A DNA stretch of 64,000 nt, taken from contig RBKR01000011.1 in assembly GCA_004835665.1 (NCBI GenBank), positions 744,001 through 808,000 of the forward strand. The letters are read 5' to 3'. Shown piece after piece: positions 22,866 through 34,266 of the stretch. How positions within the stretch are numbered: position 1 is the first letter of the stretch; each line of letters opens with the position of its first letter. Origin of the DNA: Phoma sp. XZ068 (lineage: Eukaryota > Ascomycota > Dothideomycetes > Pleosporales > Didymellaceae). The notes beneath the pieces are model-generated. The model saw nothing but the letters and a program-made list of their open reading frames with translations, was not told where the DNA came from and did no database searches. Position numbers and translations under genes: made by a program.

Positions 22866-24175
22866 CCGCTGCCCGCGGCTGACCCCTTCGCCAAAATTAC
22901 GCACCACGAGGCGCGCACATCCCTTCTGGGAGGTCAACCGCTCGACGGCGACTACTCTCCCTACTCCAACAACTACGTACCGCACCCGCCGACCTTCAAC
23001 AACGTCCCGCGCGAGGACTTCCCCACCACCCTGCCGCCGCCCGTCCGCCGCGCGCCCAGGATGTACATCCCCAACACCAAGTGGACATGGGCCTTCATGG
23101 CCGTTGCCGTTGTGCAGGCCGTCGTCGCCCTGACCCTCGAGTCGTATGTGCTGCCTGCGCCCTGACCTCAGCCTTGTGCTAACTGCCTCCACCAGCTATG
23201 TCTTCGGCCGCTTCCAGAGCGAGCTGCACTTTGAAGCCCACAATGTCAACAGCGAGGCCCGCACCGTCCCCACCTATCTCGCCGTCTTCATGTTCGGCTA
23301 CCTCTACCAGCTGTTCCTCGTCTGGGACGCCCTGCGCTTGAAGAACACCATTCAGGTCATCGGTCTCGTCATCTACAACATCGGAATCATGGTCTACGCC
23401 GCCATCCAGTTCGACCAGATCCGGGACGCTGCCGACGCCCTGAACCAGAAAGCCTTCATCCCTGCCGACTTCTGGGTCGACGTCCAGCCCATGCTGATTG
23501 CCGTGCCTGTTCTCATGGCTGTTGCGACCATTGCTTTTGCTTTTGTTGCCTACAAGCTATACGACGAATTTGCCTGGACAATCTACAAGCACATCAGCGC
23601 AGACCTGCGACTGAAGAGGCGCTATTTGACTTACCAGGTACGACATCTCCTACGCTGTGCAATACCATTCTAACATCAGCTAGATTTACATTGCTTTGCT
23701 CAAGTTCGACTTCTTCTTCTTCCTCGCCTTTACCGTCCAGTTCCTTGTTGTCGTCGAGAAGACGTCCACCGTCGAAGTCGTCCTGACAGCCGCCGCCCTC
23801 GTCATCACCTTCTTCCTCCTCTTCGCTGCCGCCTTCTGGGTTCGCCGCGAATCGATCCCCGGCATGATCGCCTGTATCTTTGTCTACTTCATCGCACTGG
23901 CGTACTTCCTGTTCAAGCTCATCCGCATGTACGTCGCGGATCGCCTGCGCCAGGAAGACTACAAGCCAGCCCGCAAGTCTTTGACTGCGTTTGCCATTCT
24001 AACCATCATCCTGCTTCTCATGACCATCGTTATTGCGTGCATCTGCACACACAACTTTAACAAGGGCTTGAAGCCTCACGTCAACAAGAAGTCGGTGACG
24101 AGCGACAAAGCATACGGCACCGAGATGCCCTCTGTTGCTGGACCGCAGCCAAGCCAGCGGATGGAGATTGACTAG
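22866..24175 (+). CDS. UPF0658-type Golgi membrane protein
   Basis: Supported exons are an N-terminal coding stretch to 23143, then 23196-23637 and 23684-24175. The first segment is open from 22800 and reads FAKITHHEARTSLLGGQPL, then RMYIPNTKWTWAF, like the N-termini of this conserved fungal family. Eight hydrophobic helices follow; recognisable blocks include YVFGRFQSELHFEAHNVNSE, FMFGYLYQLFLVWDALRLKN, KFDFFFFLAFTVQFLVV and RRESIPGMIACIF. The C-terminus is soluble. The fission-yeast relative is annotated as a Golgi membrane protein of unknown function. The true start is unresolved: the only in-frame ATG in the open stretch is 23061, which would remove the cytosolic N-terminus. A possible acceptor at 22864-22865 suggests an upstream first exon. 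Confidence 0.85.
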
Positions 24176-24980
24176 TTGAACGATTGCCTTCGCTTGATAG
24201 TTTCACGAGTTCTATCAAACCATATACCAAAATTCACGACACGACCCTTGAATACCCTGCTTTGCGGTTTGCGAGCACATGTTTGATTCATATCCGGCCG
24301 ACAATGGACACGGACCGGCGTTAGGGCATATGTAGGATACCTTTGGCTTGAAAGAGTTTGAGGGAAGACCTTGGCATCTCAAGGGCTCGGGGAAAGCCCT
24401 CGGAGGTGGAGAAAGCACGGCGCTGATTTCAGCCATGGCCGGCACTCACGAAGAGCGATTGTACAACAAATGTCAATCTTTTCGTACGTAGGGCTTCTGG
24501 CCATTTTATACCCACCACGCAATGCTGGTACTAGATTGATCAGGCTGTGGAATGCATTTTTTTGACTCTCACATCTACTTCCCTATGCACGTGTGAGGTA
24601 CGTCCATCTACACTGAAGACGGCTGCATGCACAAGCCCTCGCACAACCTTAATATATGTCGAACGCAATCTAAAATTCCCAAGACAGCAAACACGTGCCA
24701 GTCTCCTGAGTTCTAAAAAGGGTAATCCCGCTTCCCCAGCGATCACGAGGATAGCGCCCAGCGGCCGAGCTCCCCCACGCAGGGTCCGCTAGGTCCACCG
24801 TACGACATCATCGGCGTGGGAGCGCCCCTAAGCAGTCGAAAGTTTCGCGGCCGCGACACTTGATTCAAGACAACACGTCGCCCTCTCCACGCAGCCTGTG
24901 TATTGTCGTCGCTCCTTTGCTTTTCCTATCTCAATTCTCGTAGTCTCGGACTTTTGATTTCGGATTTTTCAACAGACACA
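24176..24980. other. Intergenic region upstream of Sym1 gene
   Basis: About 800 bp holding the 3' end of the Golgi gene and the promoter/leader of the Sym1 gene. A pyrimidine-rich stretch precedes the Sym1 ATG. No gene seen. Confidence 0.5.
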
Positions 24981-25855
24981 ATGGCGTTTCGTTGGTGAGT
25001 CGAGTGTGCGAGTGCGGATAGTGCAGGGAATTGAACTGATTGTGAATAGGTATCAGGCAAAGCTGAAGACGGCGCCGTTGGCCACGCAGGCGATTACTAC
25101 TGCGGTATGCGATCCTCGTACCTTTCTTACATGCATTGAATTCGACGCTACGAGCCTACACGTACAATTGAATCATGGATATGAAATTCGGGCTCAACCT
25201 CGCTGCCATGAACCACGCCTATACAAACGTCTGGATGCAAAGCAGCAACTGACAGCGTCTAGATCCTCTTCGGTACCGGCGACTGCATGGCCCAACAACT
25301 CGTTGAGAAGCGCGGCCTGGAGAAACACGACCCCATGCGCACGCTCCGCATGGCTGGCTACGGCGGCATCATCTTCGGTCCCGCAGCAACAACGTGGTAC
25401 GGGCTGCTAACCAAGCACGTCAACCTCTCGTCCAAGAACGGCACAATCGTTGCACGCGTCGCATGCGACCAGCTGCTCTTCGCGCCCGTAAACATGGGTC
25501 CGTCCCCTGTCTATCCCTCCCTTCAACGCCTCGATTCTAACTCCAAACAGGCCTCTTCCTCTCCTCCATGGCCTACCTCGAAGGCTCCTCCGTCCGCGAC
25601 CGCCTCAACTCCGCCTACGTCCCCGGTCTAACCAAGAACTTCATGGTCTGGCCGTGGGTGCAATTCGTAAACTTCAAATACGTGCCCGCGGACCTGCGTG
25701 TGCTCGTCGTCAACGTCATCTCGCTGGGCTGGAACTGCTACTTGTCGTTCCTCAACAGCGGGGGCGGTAACAAGGTCGAGAGCGTTACGCAGAAGGTCAA
25801 GGAGGCTGTGCAGGAGGGTAAGAGTAGGGAGGGGGGAGCGCTGCCGCCGCAGTAG
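24981..25855 (+). CDS. SYM1: Sym1/Mpv17/PMP22 family mitochondrial inner-membrane protein
   Basis: Four exons, 24981-24994, 25050-25104, 25263-25497 and 25551-25855, give about 202 aa, close to yeast Sym1 (about 197). The protein starts MAFRWYQAKLKTAPLATQAI, the typical opening, followed by LFGTGDCMAQQLVEK, RMAGYGGIIFGPAATTWYG, VARVACDQLLFAPVNMG and the hallmark NFMVWPWVQFVNFKYVPADL. Four membrane segments are expected. Sym1 is needed in yeast for growth on ethanol at high temperature and is linked to mitochondrial metabolite balance. The first exon has only 14 nt. The second exon is 55 nt. Confidence 0.93.
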
Positions 25856-26992
25856 ATGCGTGATGGGAGGGGATGGATAGGGTGGTGGGGGTTAAAAGTG
25901 CGGGAGGAGGAGGGTATAGATCATGTACTACATACATACATATAGACTACACGCGAGGGTTTCTCTTTCCGTCGCACGGCATTGTCCTTTATTGCAAACG
26001 TTTGCTTTACTTATTTTCTTCACAAGCCTCTTATATTCCCGGCACTAGCTCGAGCAATCTTGCTTGATATGCATGTTAGGCTAATTATTGTAAGGACTCA
26101 GATGGTGAGCGAGCTCCACTCCCTGACCAAGGCAAAGCACGAAGAAACGTCCACTGACACGATCCGCATCTCCCCAGAGAGCAGCATCACGGAAAGTTAG
26201 CTCGCACCAGCAGATCGGCGGTTATACGACACAGACATTGCAACATGGCATCCCGGCGCTATGGAATATTTTATGCACGTTCATAATGCATGGAGCTGCA
26301 TGCGCTTTGCAGAAGTGATACGTTAGAAGTGTTGCTTGTGTCAGACATCACAAACACCACGCAGCCAACAAATAAGCACAAAGCACACTCGCATACGACA
26401 AGGCACATCGACATCAAGTCCAACGTATCAGTATTTCGATGCCTAATCCCACCCTTCTTTACACACAATATACCCTACACTACTTATACCCACGTCACAC
26501 TATCAATTTCCTCCTTTACGTTCCATATCGCTGTATACTTGTATCTGCTCCTCTGTGCACTCCCAACACACCACCGCGCACTTCTTCAACCGAATAGTAT
26601 CATGCGCCTGCAGCGCCCGCTGTGAATAGAGAGAAGAAGTTACAAAGTTGTGAAGAAGTAAAAAGATTACAGGCCGCAGGTGACCCCGCGTCCCAACGCG
26701 AAAGCAAAAAAGCTGGACAAAAAGAAAAAAACGCCGGGACCGGAGATATGAGGGGGGGAAACGCCACGAGAATGCAAGTATTATCGAGTCCCCAAACTTT
26801 CGCTGATGCTCTATCCAGCGATGCAAGCAAAAACGCGAACAAAATGAATTCCATCTGTACTCTCCTTCGCTGCTTCTGCGTTGTTTGTTGTTGTGTTACT
26901 GACGGCGCGGAGCAGGGCGCGCTGCCAGTGCTGTAGATCTGTCGAGTCGAGCAATATGTTCAAGAATGGTGGTCCTGGCCAAGTCGACTTGC
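25856..26992. other. Intergenic region between convergent genes
   Basis: About 1.1 kb between Sym1 (+) and the Kin4-like kinase (-), presumably both 3' UTRs. It contains purine-rich and A-rich runs near 26640-26760. No supported gene. Confidence 0.5.
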
Positions 26993-29900
26993 TCACTTTC
27001 CTGCTCGTCTCCTGCCCATCTGGCGGAAAAAGTCCATGACTTTCTTACTGCTGCCCGAGCTGCCCTTGTTTGCGCCCGAACCCTCGTATGCATCCTCGAA
27101 CTTCCTGTGCTTCTGCAGCTTGCCACCTCGCTGTTCTGGCTCTCCGCCCATACCCTGTGGGTACTGCGCGCGCTGCGGCTGCGAACCGTGAGACTGAGTT
27201 GGCGTCATCTGCTCGCTAGCTTGGCTATCATTCGGGTGACGTCCGTATGGTCGGTTGGGCGCTTGGCTGGGGTGCGGCTGCGCCGGGTTGGGGAACTTGT
27301 CGTCGCCGATAGGCGCCTGGTTAGGGTAGTCGAACTGCGTCTGTTGAGGCGGTGCGGAAGAAGGACCCGGTGCGCCATGTGAGTGGGTGCTGGCATTGGG
27401 GTGACGGACACGTGAGCTGCTGTCTTGCTGGCCATCGTAGAAACCAGGTACGGCATTACTTTCCATGGTGCTCTGACTAGGAGAACGGGAGTCTGTGCCG
27501 CGACCGAATGTTATTCCAGTCCGGGAGCCATTGCGGACTCGACCTGCGTTAGAGCCACGACGTTGGCCGAAGCCGTCAGCGGGCATACTCTCTCTTTGAG
27601 AGCCAAAGGTCTTCGAGAATGACGATGGGAGCAGTGAGAAGCGTCTAGAGGTCTTGCCTCCGTCGTCGGTATTCTTGCGTGAAAAGCTGAACGATGGACG
27701 ACGCCTCGAGTCCGTGCTAGGTCTCGGCCCTGACGATCCTATCGAATTATCGTTTGACATGGACGCGGGCATCGAGGTAGGAGGGTACCTCTTCTGCTTC
27801 CTCTCGTCATCCTGCCTGGCGTAGGAGTCTTGAGACGTGAAAGATCCCTTGGGGTCCTGTGTGTAAGAGTTCTGACGACCACTGAACATGGATGTCATAC
27901 GGCCAAGCGTCTCCGTAACTGTGTTGGAACGTTTGTGGCCATTCTTGAGGTGTCCGCCGGTGGGTCCAATCTGCGTTGACTGCACTCGCTGCGTGCTTGG
28001 TTGACCAATACTGAGCTCACCCATGCCCTGAAGCTCATGCTGAGGGTAAGGCGTTGAGATGGAGTAGTTCTTGCCCTTGGGCTGCGAGAAGCGACCTTCG
28101 GCGTTGGTGGGTGCAACTGTGGCTGCTGCTGGCTGCGCATAAGAATTGCCTCGCGATGGCATTCTTGAGCCACCAAGTGTGCCACCCGTCGATGGCCGTG
28201 TCGTCGCCGCAGGCGCAGTACCGAAAGCAGAGTAGTCGGAGACTGACCTCTGAGGCTGGCCGCCTGATCGAGACTGGGGAGCACCCACTGCTCCAGAAGA
28301 GCGTGGGGGTCTCGTACCGGAAGACTGGTAGCCATCTGTAGTTGTGTTCACAGGCTCGGTAGGGATTCGTTCGACAGGTCGAGCTTTTGGTGTTGCATCG
28401 GCGGAGACAACAGGCGGTGATGCTTCACCACGCTGAGTCTGCGACTGAGGGGCAACGTATTCGACCTGAACGGTGCGGCGCTTGTTCTCACGAGATGTCT
28501 TCGGCTTATCAGTCGTTTGGTTGATCTGGTCTCGCTTGGCTGTGAGCCCGCCGTGTGCTGATGGAGGTGCTTGCGTCTTTGTTGGCTCGCGGACGGAAGC
28601 ACTTCGAGCAAGTGCAGGGGGCTGCTCGTATGGATCTTCTGCTATGGGATAAGTATAATGGACTTCAAACTCGGATGGAGGTGGTTGCTTACTAGCATAG
28701 ACCGAGCCCTGCTGCTGGACCTCGGCGGCATTGCTGGTGGTGATGAAGCCCACAACATGTGCGTAATCGGCCAACCAGCTGTGACGTGCTACCTCAAACA
28801 AATCGGCTCGCTTTCTTGGGTCGGGGACAAGTATCCGCTTGAGAAGATCTCTTGCGTGCGGTGTGACGTATTCGGGGAAAGTGAGTGGGGTGGATACGAT
28901 GTATTTGTAAAGAAGGTTGATGTTGTCGCCCTCGGGGTTCGCTGGGTCGTCGTCAAAAGGCAGGTAACCAGCCAACATGGCGTACTAAATTAGGTCAGCT
29001 CGTGTAAGTGGGGACATGTTCGAGCAACTTACCAAGATGACACCACAACTCCAGACATCGACCTTACAACCTGTGTAGAGGGAGTCGCTGACAACAAGCT
29101 CTGGCGCAGCGTAGCAAGGACTTCCACAACTAGTTTGCATGAGATCGCCGCGGCGCGCGTCGGGCTGGTCAAGGCCCATAGACCTTATAAAGTCCTTATC
29201 GCCCAGCCTGTACTCGACCTCCTCGCTCAGCTCGTCCTTGGGGTCGAAGGTGTTGGCGAACCCAAAATCGGTAATGATGATGTTCTTGTTGCGGTCTAAC
29301 AGCAAGTTCTCAAGCTTCAGATCTCGGTGTACGATGCCCTTCTTGTGCAGATAACCCACACCTGATATGAGCTGAGCAAACAGTTTACGCGCCGGGCCGT
29401 CCTTCAGGTAGCGGTGGTTGAGGATGTAGTCGAAGAGCTCGCCGCCAGATGCATACTCGAGGATGATGCCAATGTGTCGCTCAGTCTCGACCATTTCGTG
29501 CAGCCGAACAATATTCGGGTGGTCAAGCCCGCGGAGGATGTGGATCTCACGGTAGATCTTCTGCAGGCGGTTCGAGTTGCTGCCCAATGTCTCTCGTCTT
29601 ATCAGCTTGATAGCCACCTCGACGCTGCTGTCGCGCTTCCAGCCCATCTTGACCTTGCCAAACTCGCCCTCGCCGAGTGTCTGACCCAGAATGTAGTTAC
29701 CAAACTTGGTTCTCTTGGTGGAGCCCTCGCTCTTCGAGTGGTCCTGTCTGCTCTTGCCGCCAGCGCCTCGGCCGCCATCGTCGACGCCCTCACTGCCCAC
29801 CAGGCCAAGGCCTGTTATGGGCGTCAGGTCGGCGCCCGCGGCAGTAGGTGCCCTCTCTGCTTGCCGCGCCTGCTCGCGGGCAATATCGTCCTGGGGGTCT

Positions 29901-30274
29901 GAGACGCCTATTCTGTTGATGACTGTGCTTTCCTCGCGGGCCAGGTTGGTGCCGACCGGGGGCTGGCCGACGGCGGTGGCAGAGCGGCTATGTCCCGGCT
30001 GCGGGCGACTGGAGCTGCCCTCGTTGGCTCGCCGGGCTGAGCTCCCGGCGGGGTTGCTGGAGCGATGCGAGGAAGTCCGCGGGGGAGGCATGGGCCCGCC
30101 GGGCGCGGGGGCAGCGTGAGGGTTCATGGCTGGGGAGGAGCTGTTTTGCGTCGACGGCTGCGCGCGGGGGGGGTTGGGGGTGTTGGGCGACGCGCCGGTC
30201 GAGGGCCGTCGTGCTCGGGGGGACTGCTGGTAGTGCTGCTGGCCATGCGCCTGCGAAGCTACGGCGGCAGACAT
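26993..30274 (-). CDS. Kin4-like serine/threonine protein kinase
   Basis: Two exons on the minus strand, 30274-29033 and 28984-26993, give about 1077 aa. The kinase domain begins near residue 190 with ILGQTLGEGEFGKVKMGW and has VAIKLIRRE, the catalytic loop VHRDLKLENLLLDRN (Asp about 318) and DFGFANTF (Asp about 336). Between DFG and the APE motif is an insert of about 30 residues ending in LMQTSCGSPCYAAPE. Such an insert, together with EMVETERHIGIILEYASGGE, fits the Kin4 branch of CAMK-like kinases. The intron lies inside the domain, between VIL and YAMLAGYLPFDDDP. A disordered Ser/Pro/Gln/Arg-rich tail of about 500 residues follows. Yeast Kin4 acts in the spindle-position checkpoint; filamentous orthologues are less clear. 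A related CAMKL kinase is the alternative. Confidence 0.85.
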
Positions 30275-31917
30275 GCTCTGGTGGAGTCGGTGGGCGCGGG
30301 GCGGTGTGCTGTCCTGCTAGGGTCGACGGCTCCGGCTGGTGCAAACACAGAAGGCGCGGCGCAAGCTCTGCACAGGCCGGCGAGGCACGGCGCGGACAAC
30401 GTGCAGAGGGCGGCGCTGCAATTGCGGCGGGCGTGCGAGGCCGTGGGCGGCGTGTCTGGCAGCGGGCGCGGGCGGGCGCGGTTGCGGACGCGCTGAGGTC
30501 GGTCGGCTGTTCGCTGCTTGATGTTGGCCTGACAAGCCCCTTCACATGCGGGAGGGCCGAGAGCTGGACGGCGCGGATCGTCAGAGCACGCTGGGCGGGG
30601 CGTGTGGATGCAAGCAACACCAGACACAAGCAGCTCTATCAAGGCGCTCGACAGAGGGCCCGTCGTGTTCGTGACGTGCGTGGAGAGAAGTGAGCGAATG
30701 CAGCGCGAGACAGTCGTCAGGCGCGGCTGGGTCCAGTATTCTAATCTCGTTTAAGCTTGCGGCTGGTGAGAAAGGAGAGCATCGACCGCAGCTCGGCCTA
30801 ACAGTAGCCCGCCACAGCACGTACATAAACAATCACAAGTCCCAGCATGCCCAACGCGCCCACCGCGCCCATCATCTCCACCGCCGGGTCTGACCTTGGG
30901 AGCGAGTGCGCACTAACTAGCACCTCACGTCGCCCTCGCTCACGCACGCGCTGGATGCTGCTTGACCGCTGCCTTCGACGCGCCTGCTTGCGCTGCTAGC
31001 CACTCCAGCGGCGGCTCCGTTCGACGGCGAGCAAGGATCACGACTGGGTTGTCTGCAGTTTGAAACAGCGACAGCCTGTCGGTGCGCAAATTACCCATTC
31101 ATGCGGCACCTCGTGCTGTGAAGTCCACCACGATACCCTCGACCTGCGTCAACGCCAAATGCTCGACCACCAGCTGCCTACCAGGAACGCTTTTGCACCT
31201 GCTTTTGCTGCATCCATGACGTGACACTTGAACCCGAGACGCTGACGCCGTTTGCTGCTGCCCCTGAACCCACTGTGCACTCCCTCGCTGCCCGCAAGGA
31301 ACGCCCATCAACAGTCCGCTTCCACGCCGTCTAGCCAGGCACAAGTCAGCAAGTCACGACGTTGTCGGTGGCCGTGTCTCAGCCGCGGTTCTGCAAGGAA
31401 AGCGCGCTGCATAGCTCCCGCCAACTCGCCTGCACACCCAATCACCAGCCTGACTACAAGCATGACTCGAGACGGCTGCTCTCAAGAGATTGAACATCGG
31501 CAGACTGCGAGTTTTCTTCTTAGATACTCGACTCGCTTTCAATTGCAATGACGCATCCCCCGCTTGAAGCTGCACGATCTGTACAGTTTGCTTATTTGGG
31601 TCATCCTCGGAAATGAATCGACGCTTTGATCGCCCTTGCCGTGTGTCACCTGGCCCATCCTTCCCGTTTAGCCATCCCAGCCCAGCCCTGGCCACGGCGA
31701 GTCTCCGGATCCACGGCTATCCACCATGGCACTGTGCTCCGTATCATTGTCTTATATCACTGGGATGCGTGGTTGAGCTGGAAAGGGCGAGTTCATGTCG
31801 ACGTCACACAGTGGCAATGTTGGGCTTGGGAGTCATATCATTTCTCTCGCCTTGACGGCCGCTGGTTCTCCTGCCTTATGCGGCACTATTGCCGCCGAGT
31901 TTCCATGGTACCGCATC
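30275..31917. other. Intergenic region, long leader of the kinase gene
   Basis: About 1.6 kb, GC-rich near the kinase start. ORFs in several frames at 30300-30700 come from the composition. On the other side it contains the 3' UTR of the oxidoreductase gene. No supported gene. Confidence 0.5.
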
Positions 31918-33909
31918 TTAGATCTTGATTTCGCTTGGGAGACCAATGTCCAAGATGTCCTTGCCATCCTGAAGTTCCTTCTTGCCCGGCATTTTCCCTC
32001 TCCGCATCAGCTCCGCGCTCTGTCATACGTTAGCGTTGCACATATCAACAAAGGACACATAGCATTGAAGGGACGATGCAATTGCCCGAGGTTAGGTAGA
32101 CATACCTGCGTCATGTAGGGATCCTTCATCATCGAGGCTACCGCAACAACCTCATCTCCGCTCGTGTAGTAAGCCACGAATGACGGCTTTTCCGTGTCTC
32201 CTTGCAGCACTACATCGTCGTAGCCATTGACCGTGTTACCGCAGTATCGCAGTTGCGAGCCGAGAGCTGACCAGAACACAGGTATGAACGCCGTGGGCTT
32301 AGACCCGGGCTCGTTGATCGACCTGGCCACCGACCGACCTGCGTTTTGTGCAACGTTCCAGTGCTCGATCCGAACGGGTTTGCCGTTGCCTCCAGGTCCG
32401 TGGTAAGGGTAGGTCGCAATGTCGCCAATGGCGAAAACGTCCTTCAAACCCTGCACTTCAAAGGCCTCGTTAGTCTTCACCGAACCGTCTTTCTCCAACT
32501 GGACGCTGGAGTTGTCCCTAAGGTACTCTGTTGCAGGCTTGACGCCGACACCCTCAATGACAAGGTCTGCCTCAAGAGTAGTGCCATCCTTCAGGTGTAC
32601 AGCGCCAACCTTTGATGAGTCGCTCTTCGAGGGTGTTGCCTTCTCGACACTGGCACCCATCTTGAACTTGACGCCATTCTTCTCGAGCAGGCCGCGGAAG
32701 ATCTTGCCGACCTTCTCTCCCATCACACGCTCCATTGGTTCGCGTTCCATGCCGATTATCTAAAGAATACAAAGTGAGCGTTAAACAATCAGTAAATTTC
32801 TGAATACTCACGGTCACGTCGTTCTTCATGCCGGCGAGGCAGTTCCCAACCTCCATGCCGATGAAAGAGCTGCCGATAACGACAATCTTCTTGCCGTTGT
32901 CACCGACAGCCTTCAAGATGTTCTGTGCATCTGGTAGTGTCCGCAGCAAGAAGACGTTGCCCAAATCGCCTTTGAGGCCTGGAAGGGGCAGGACGTTGGG
33001 CGTGCCGCCAGTCGCTAGCACCAGCTTCGAGTAGTCATATGTTTGGCCAGACTTTGTCGCGACCTTCTTGCCGGAAAAGTCGACGCTCTTAGCCTCATCC
33101 TCGATGAAGTCAATGGATGCGTCCTTGTAAAAGTCCTTGGATCTCCATGCAGCCTTGTTCAGGTCGGCGAGAAGGGCCTTAGACAGCTTGGTCCGGTCGA
33201 TTGGCTGATAGCCTTCCTTCGAGATGACTGTAATCTTGCCCTTGAAGCCTCCGCCGCGAAGACCTTCAACAGCGCCAAGGGTTCCGGAGCCACTGTAAAG
33301 GTAAGTGCTTGTTGAAGGGTAATGGCAATGATATGTACCCTCCGATTACGAGAACCTTCTCATCGCTCACAGAAGAGCACTTGAGGTTCAAGTTCCTCCG
33401 GTTGGCCTTCAATGTCCCCTCGTCGGACTTGATGTAAACAGCGCCGTCGCGCTCGAAGACCTCGTACTTTGAAATAGGATCCAACGCAGGAGCGTCTTCG
33501 ACATCGCCAGTAGCAAGGTTAAAGCAAGCTACATGGGTCAACGCGGAGCACTTCAGTAGCTCTTGCATCACGTACCTCCGTGCCATGGACACGTCAATCG
33601 GCCCTCAGGTGTAAGGACGCCCTTAGCAAGCGGTGCGCCGTAATGTGTGCAGTTGGCCGAGGTAGCGTGAATCTTGTCTTGAACCTTCAGCAGCAATACC
33701 TTGCCACCCTCGACACCCTCAATCTCGACTTCCTTCTTCTCGCCGTTCTTCAATTGCAAAGACGTGACGTCCTTGAGCTTAAACTCTTGCGCCATAGCTC
33801 TGAATGTTGTGCTGAATGCAGCTCTGTGGATACTAGAAGTAATAAACTGTGATTTGCACTGAAGCTGTAATGAAGTTCGAAGAGGGCGTAGAAGACGTAT
33901 TGACTGCAT
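31918..33909 (-). CDS. AIFM3-like Rieske/FAD-dependent oxidoreductase
   Basis: Five exons on the minus strand, 33909-33576, 33528-33339, 33292-32812, 32759-32106 and 32019-31918, give about 586 aa. The first about 38 residues are basic and amphipathic (MQSIRLLRPLRTSLQLQCKS), a likely mitochondrial presequence. A Rieske domain follows with NCTHYGAPL and TCPWHGACF, the C-x-H and C-x2-H pairs that bind a 2Fe-2S cluster. Next is an FAD/NAD-binding fold: KVLVIGGGSGTLGAVEGLR, VLATGGTPNVLPLPGLKG, IVVIGSSFIGMEVGN for NAD(P)H and VFAIGDIATYPY for FAD. A C-terminal dimerisation-like domain ends in LPSEIKI. This order matches AIFM3-like proteins and bacterial ferredoxin-type reductases. Electron donor and acceptor are unknown. 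It is divergent from the peroxiredoxin gene. Confidence 0.92.
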
Positions 33910-34266
33910 CAAAAGTGTATGACGAGCGGTGTAAGGGTGTCGTCGGTATATGAGCTATGCATGAGCTTGCTGGCAAATCGCGGGGCTGCTTATTCTTCTG
34001 CCACTTGATTTGCTGATGTGACATCATGAGTATTAGGTACGACCGCGTCGCCGGCAATCGATAAGAGAACGCGTCGCAGCGGAATGACGTTTGTGAACCC
34101 TGAAACGTCGAACATCGAGGTCCAACATCATCAGGCGTTAAAACCAACCCAGCTTTCCCTCTGCATTGGCGGCAGCGACGCCGTTCGGTTCGTTCGAATA
34201 TCTGAACTCTACTATCGCTGTGACAGCGGTGACATACCGGCGACACTCCGGAGCCTGGAGTATATA
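33910..34266. promoter_or_regulatory. Shared promoter of a divergent redox gene pair
   Basis: 357 bp separate the ATGs of the AIFM3-like oxidoreductase (-) and the peroxiredoxin (+), so the two genes must share regulatory sequence. A TTAGTCA word (TGACTAA on the other strand, resembling a Yap1 recognition element) lies just beyond, at 34305-34311 inside the peroxiredoxin intron. No transcription data were available. Confidence 0.5.

Noticed and set aside
22113..22882. Long overlapping ORFs on both strands upstream of the Golgi gene
   Set aside because: They are products of a C-rich, stop-poor composition; Pro/Ser/His-rich translations in every frame give no family features.
29414..29902. 162-aa plus-strand ORF opposite the kinase
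   Set aside because: It is antisense to the kinase catalytic domain and is a shadow of that coding sequence.
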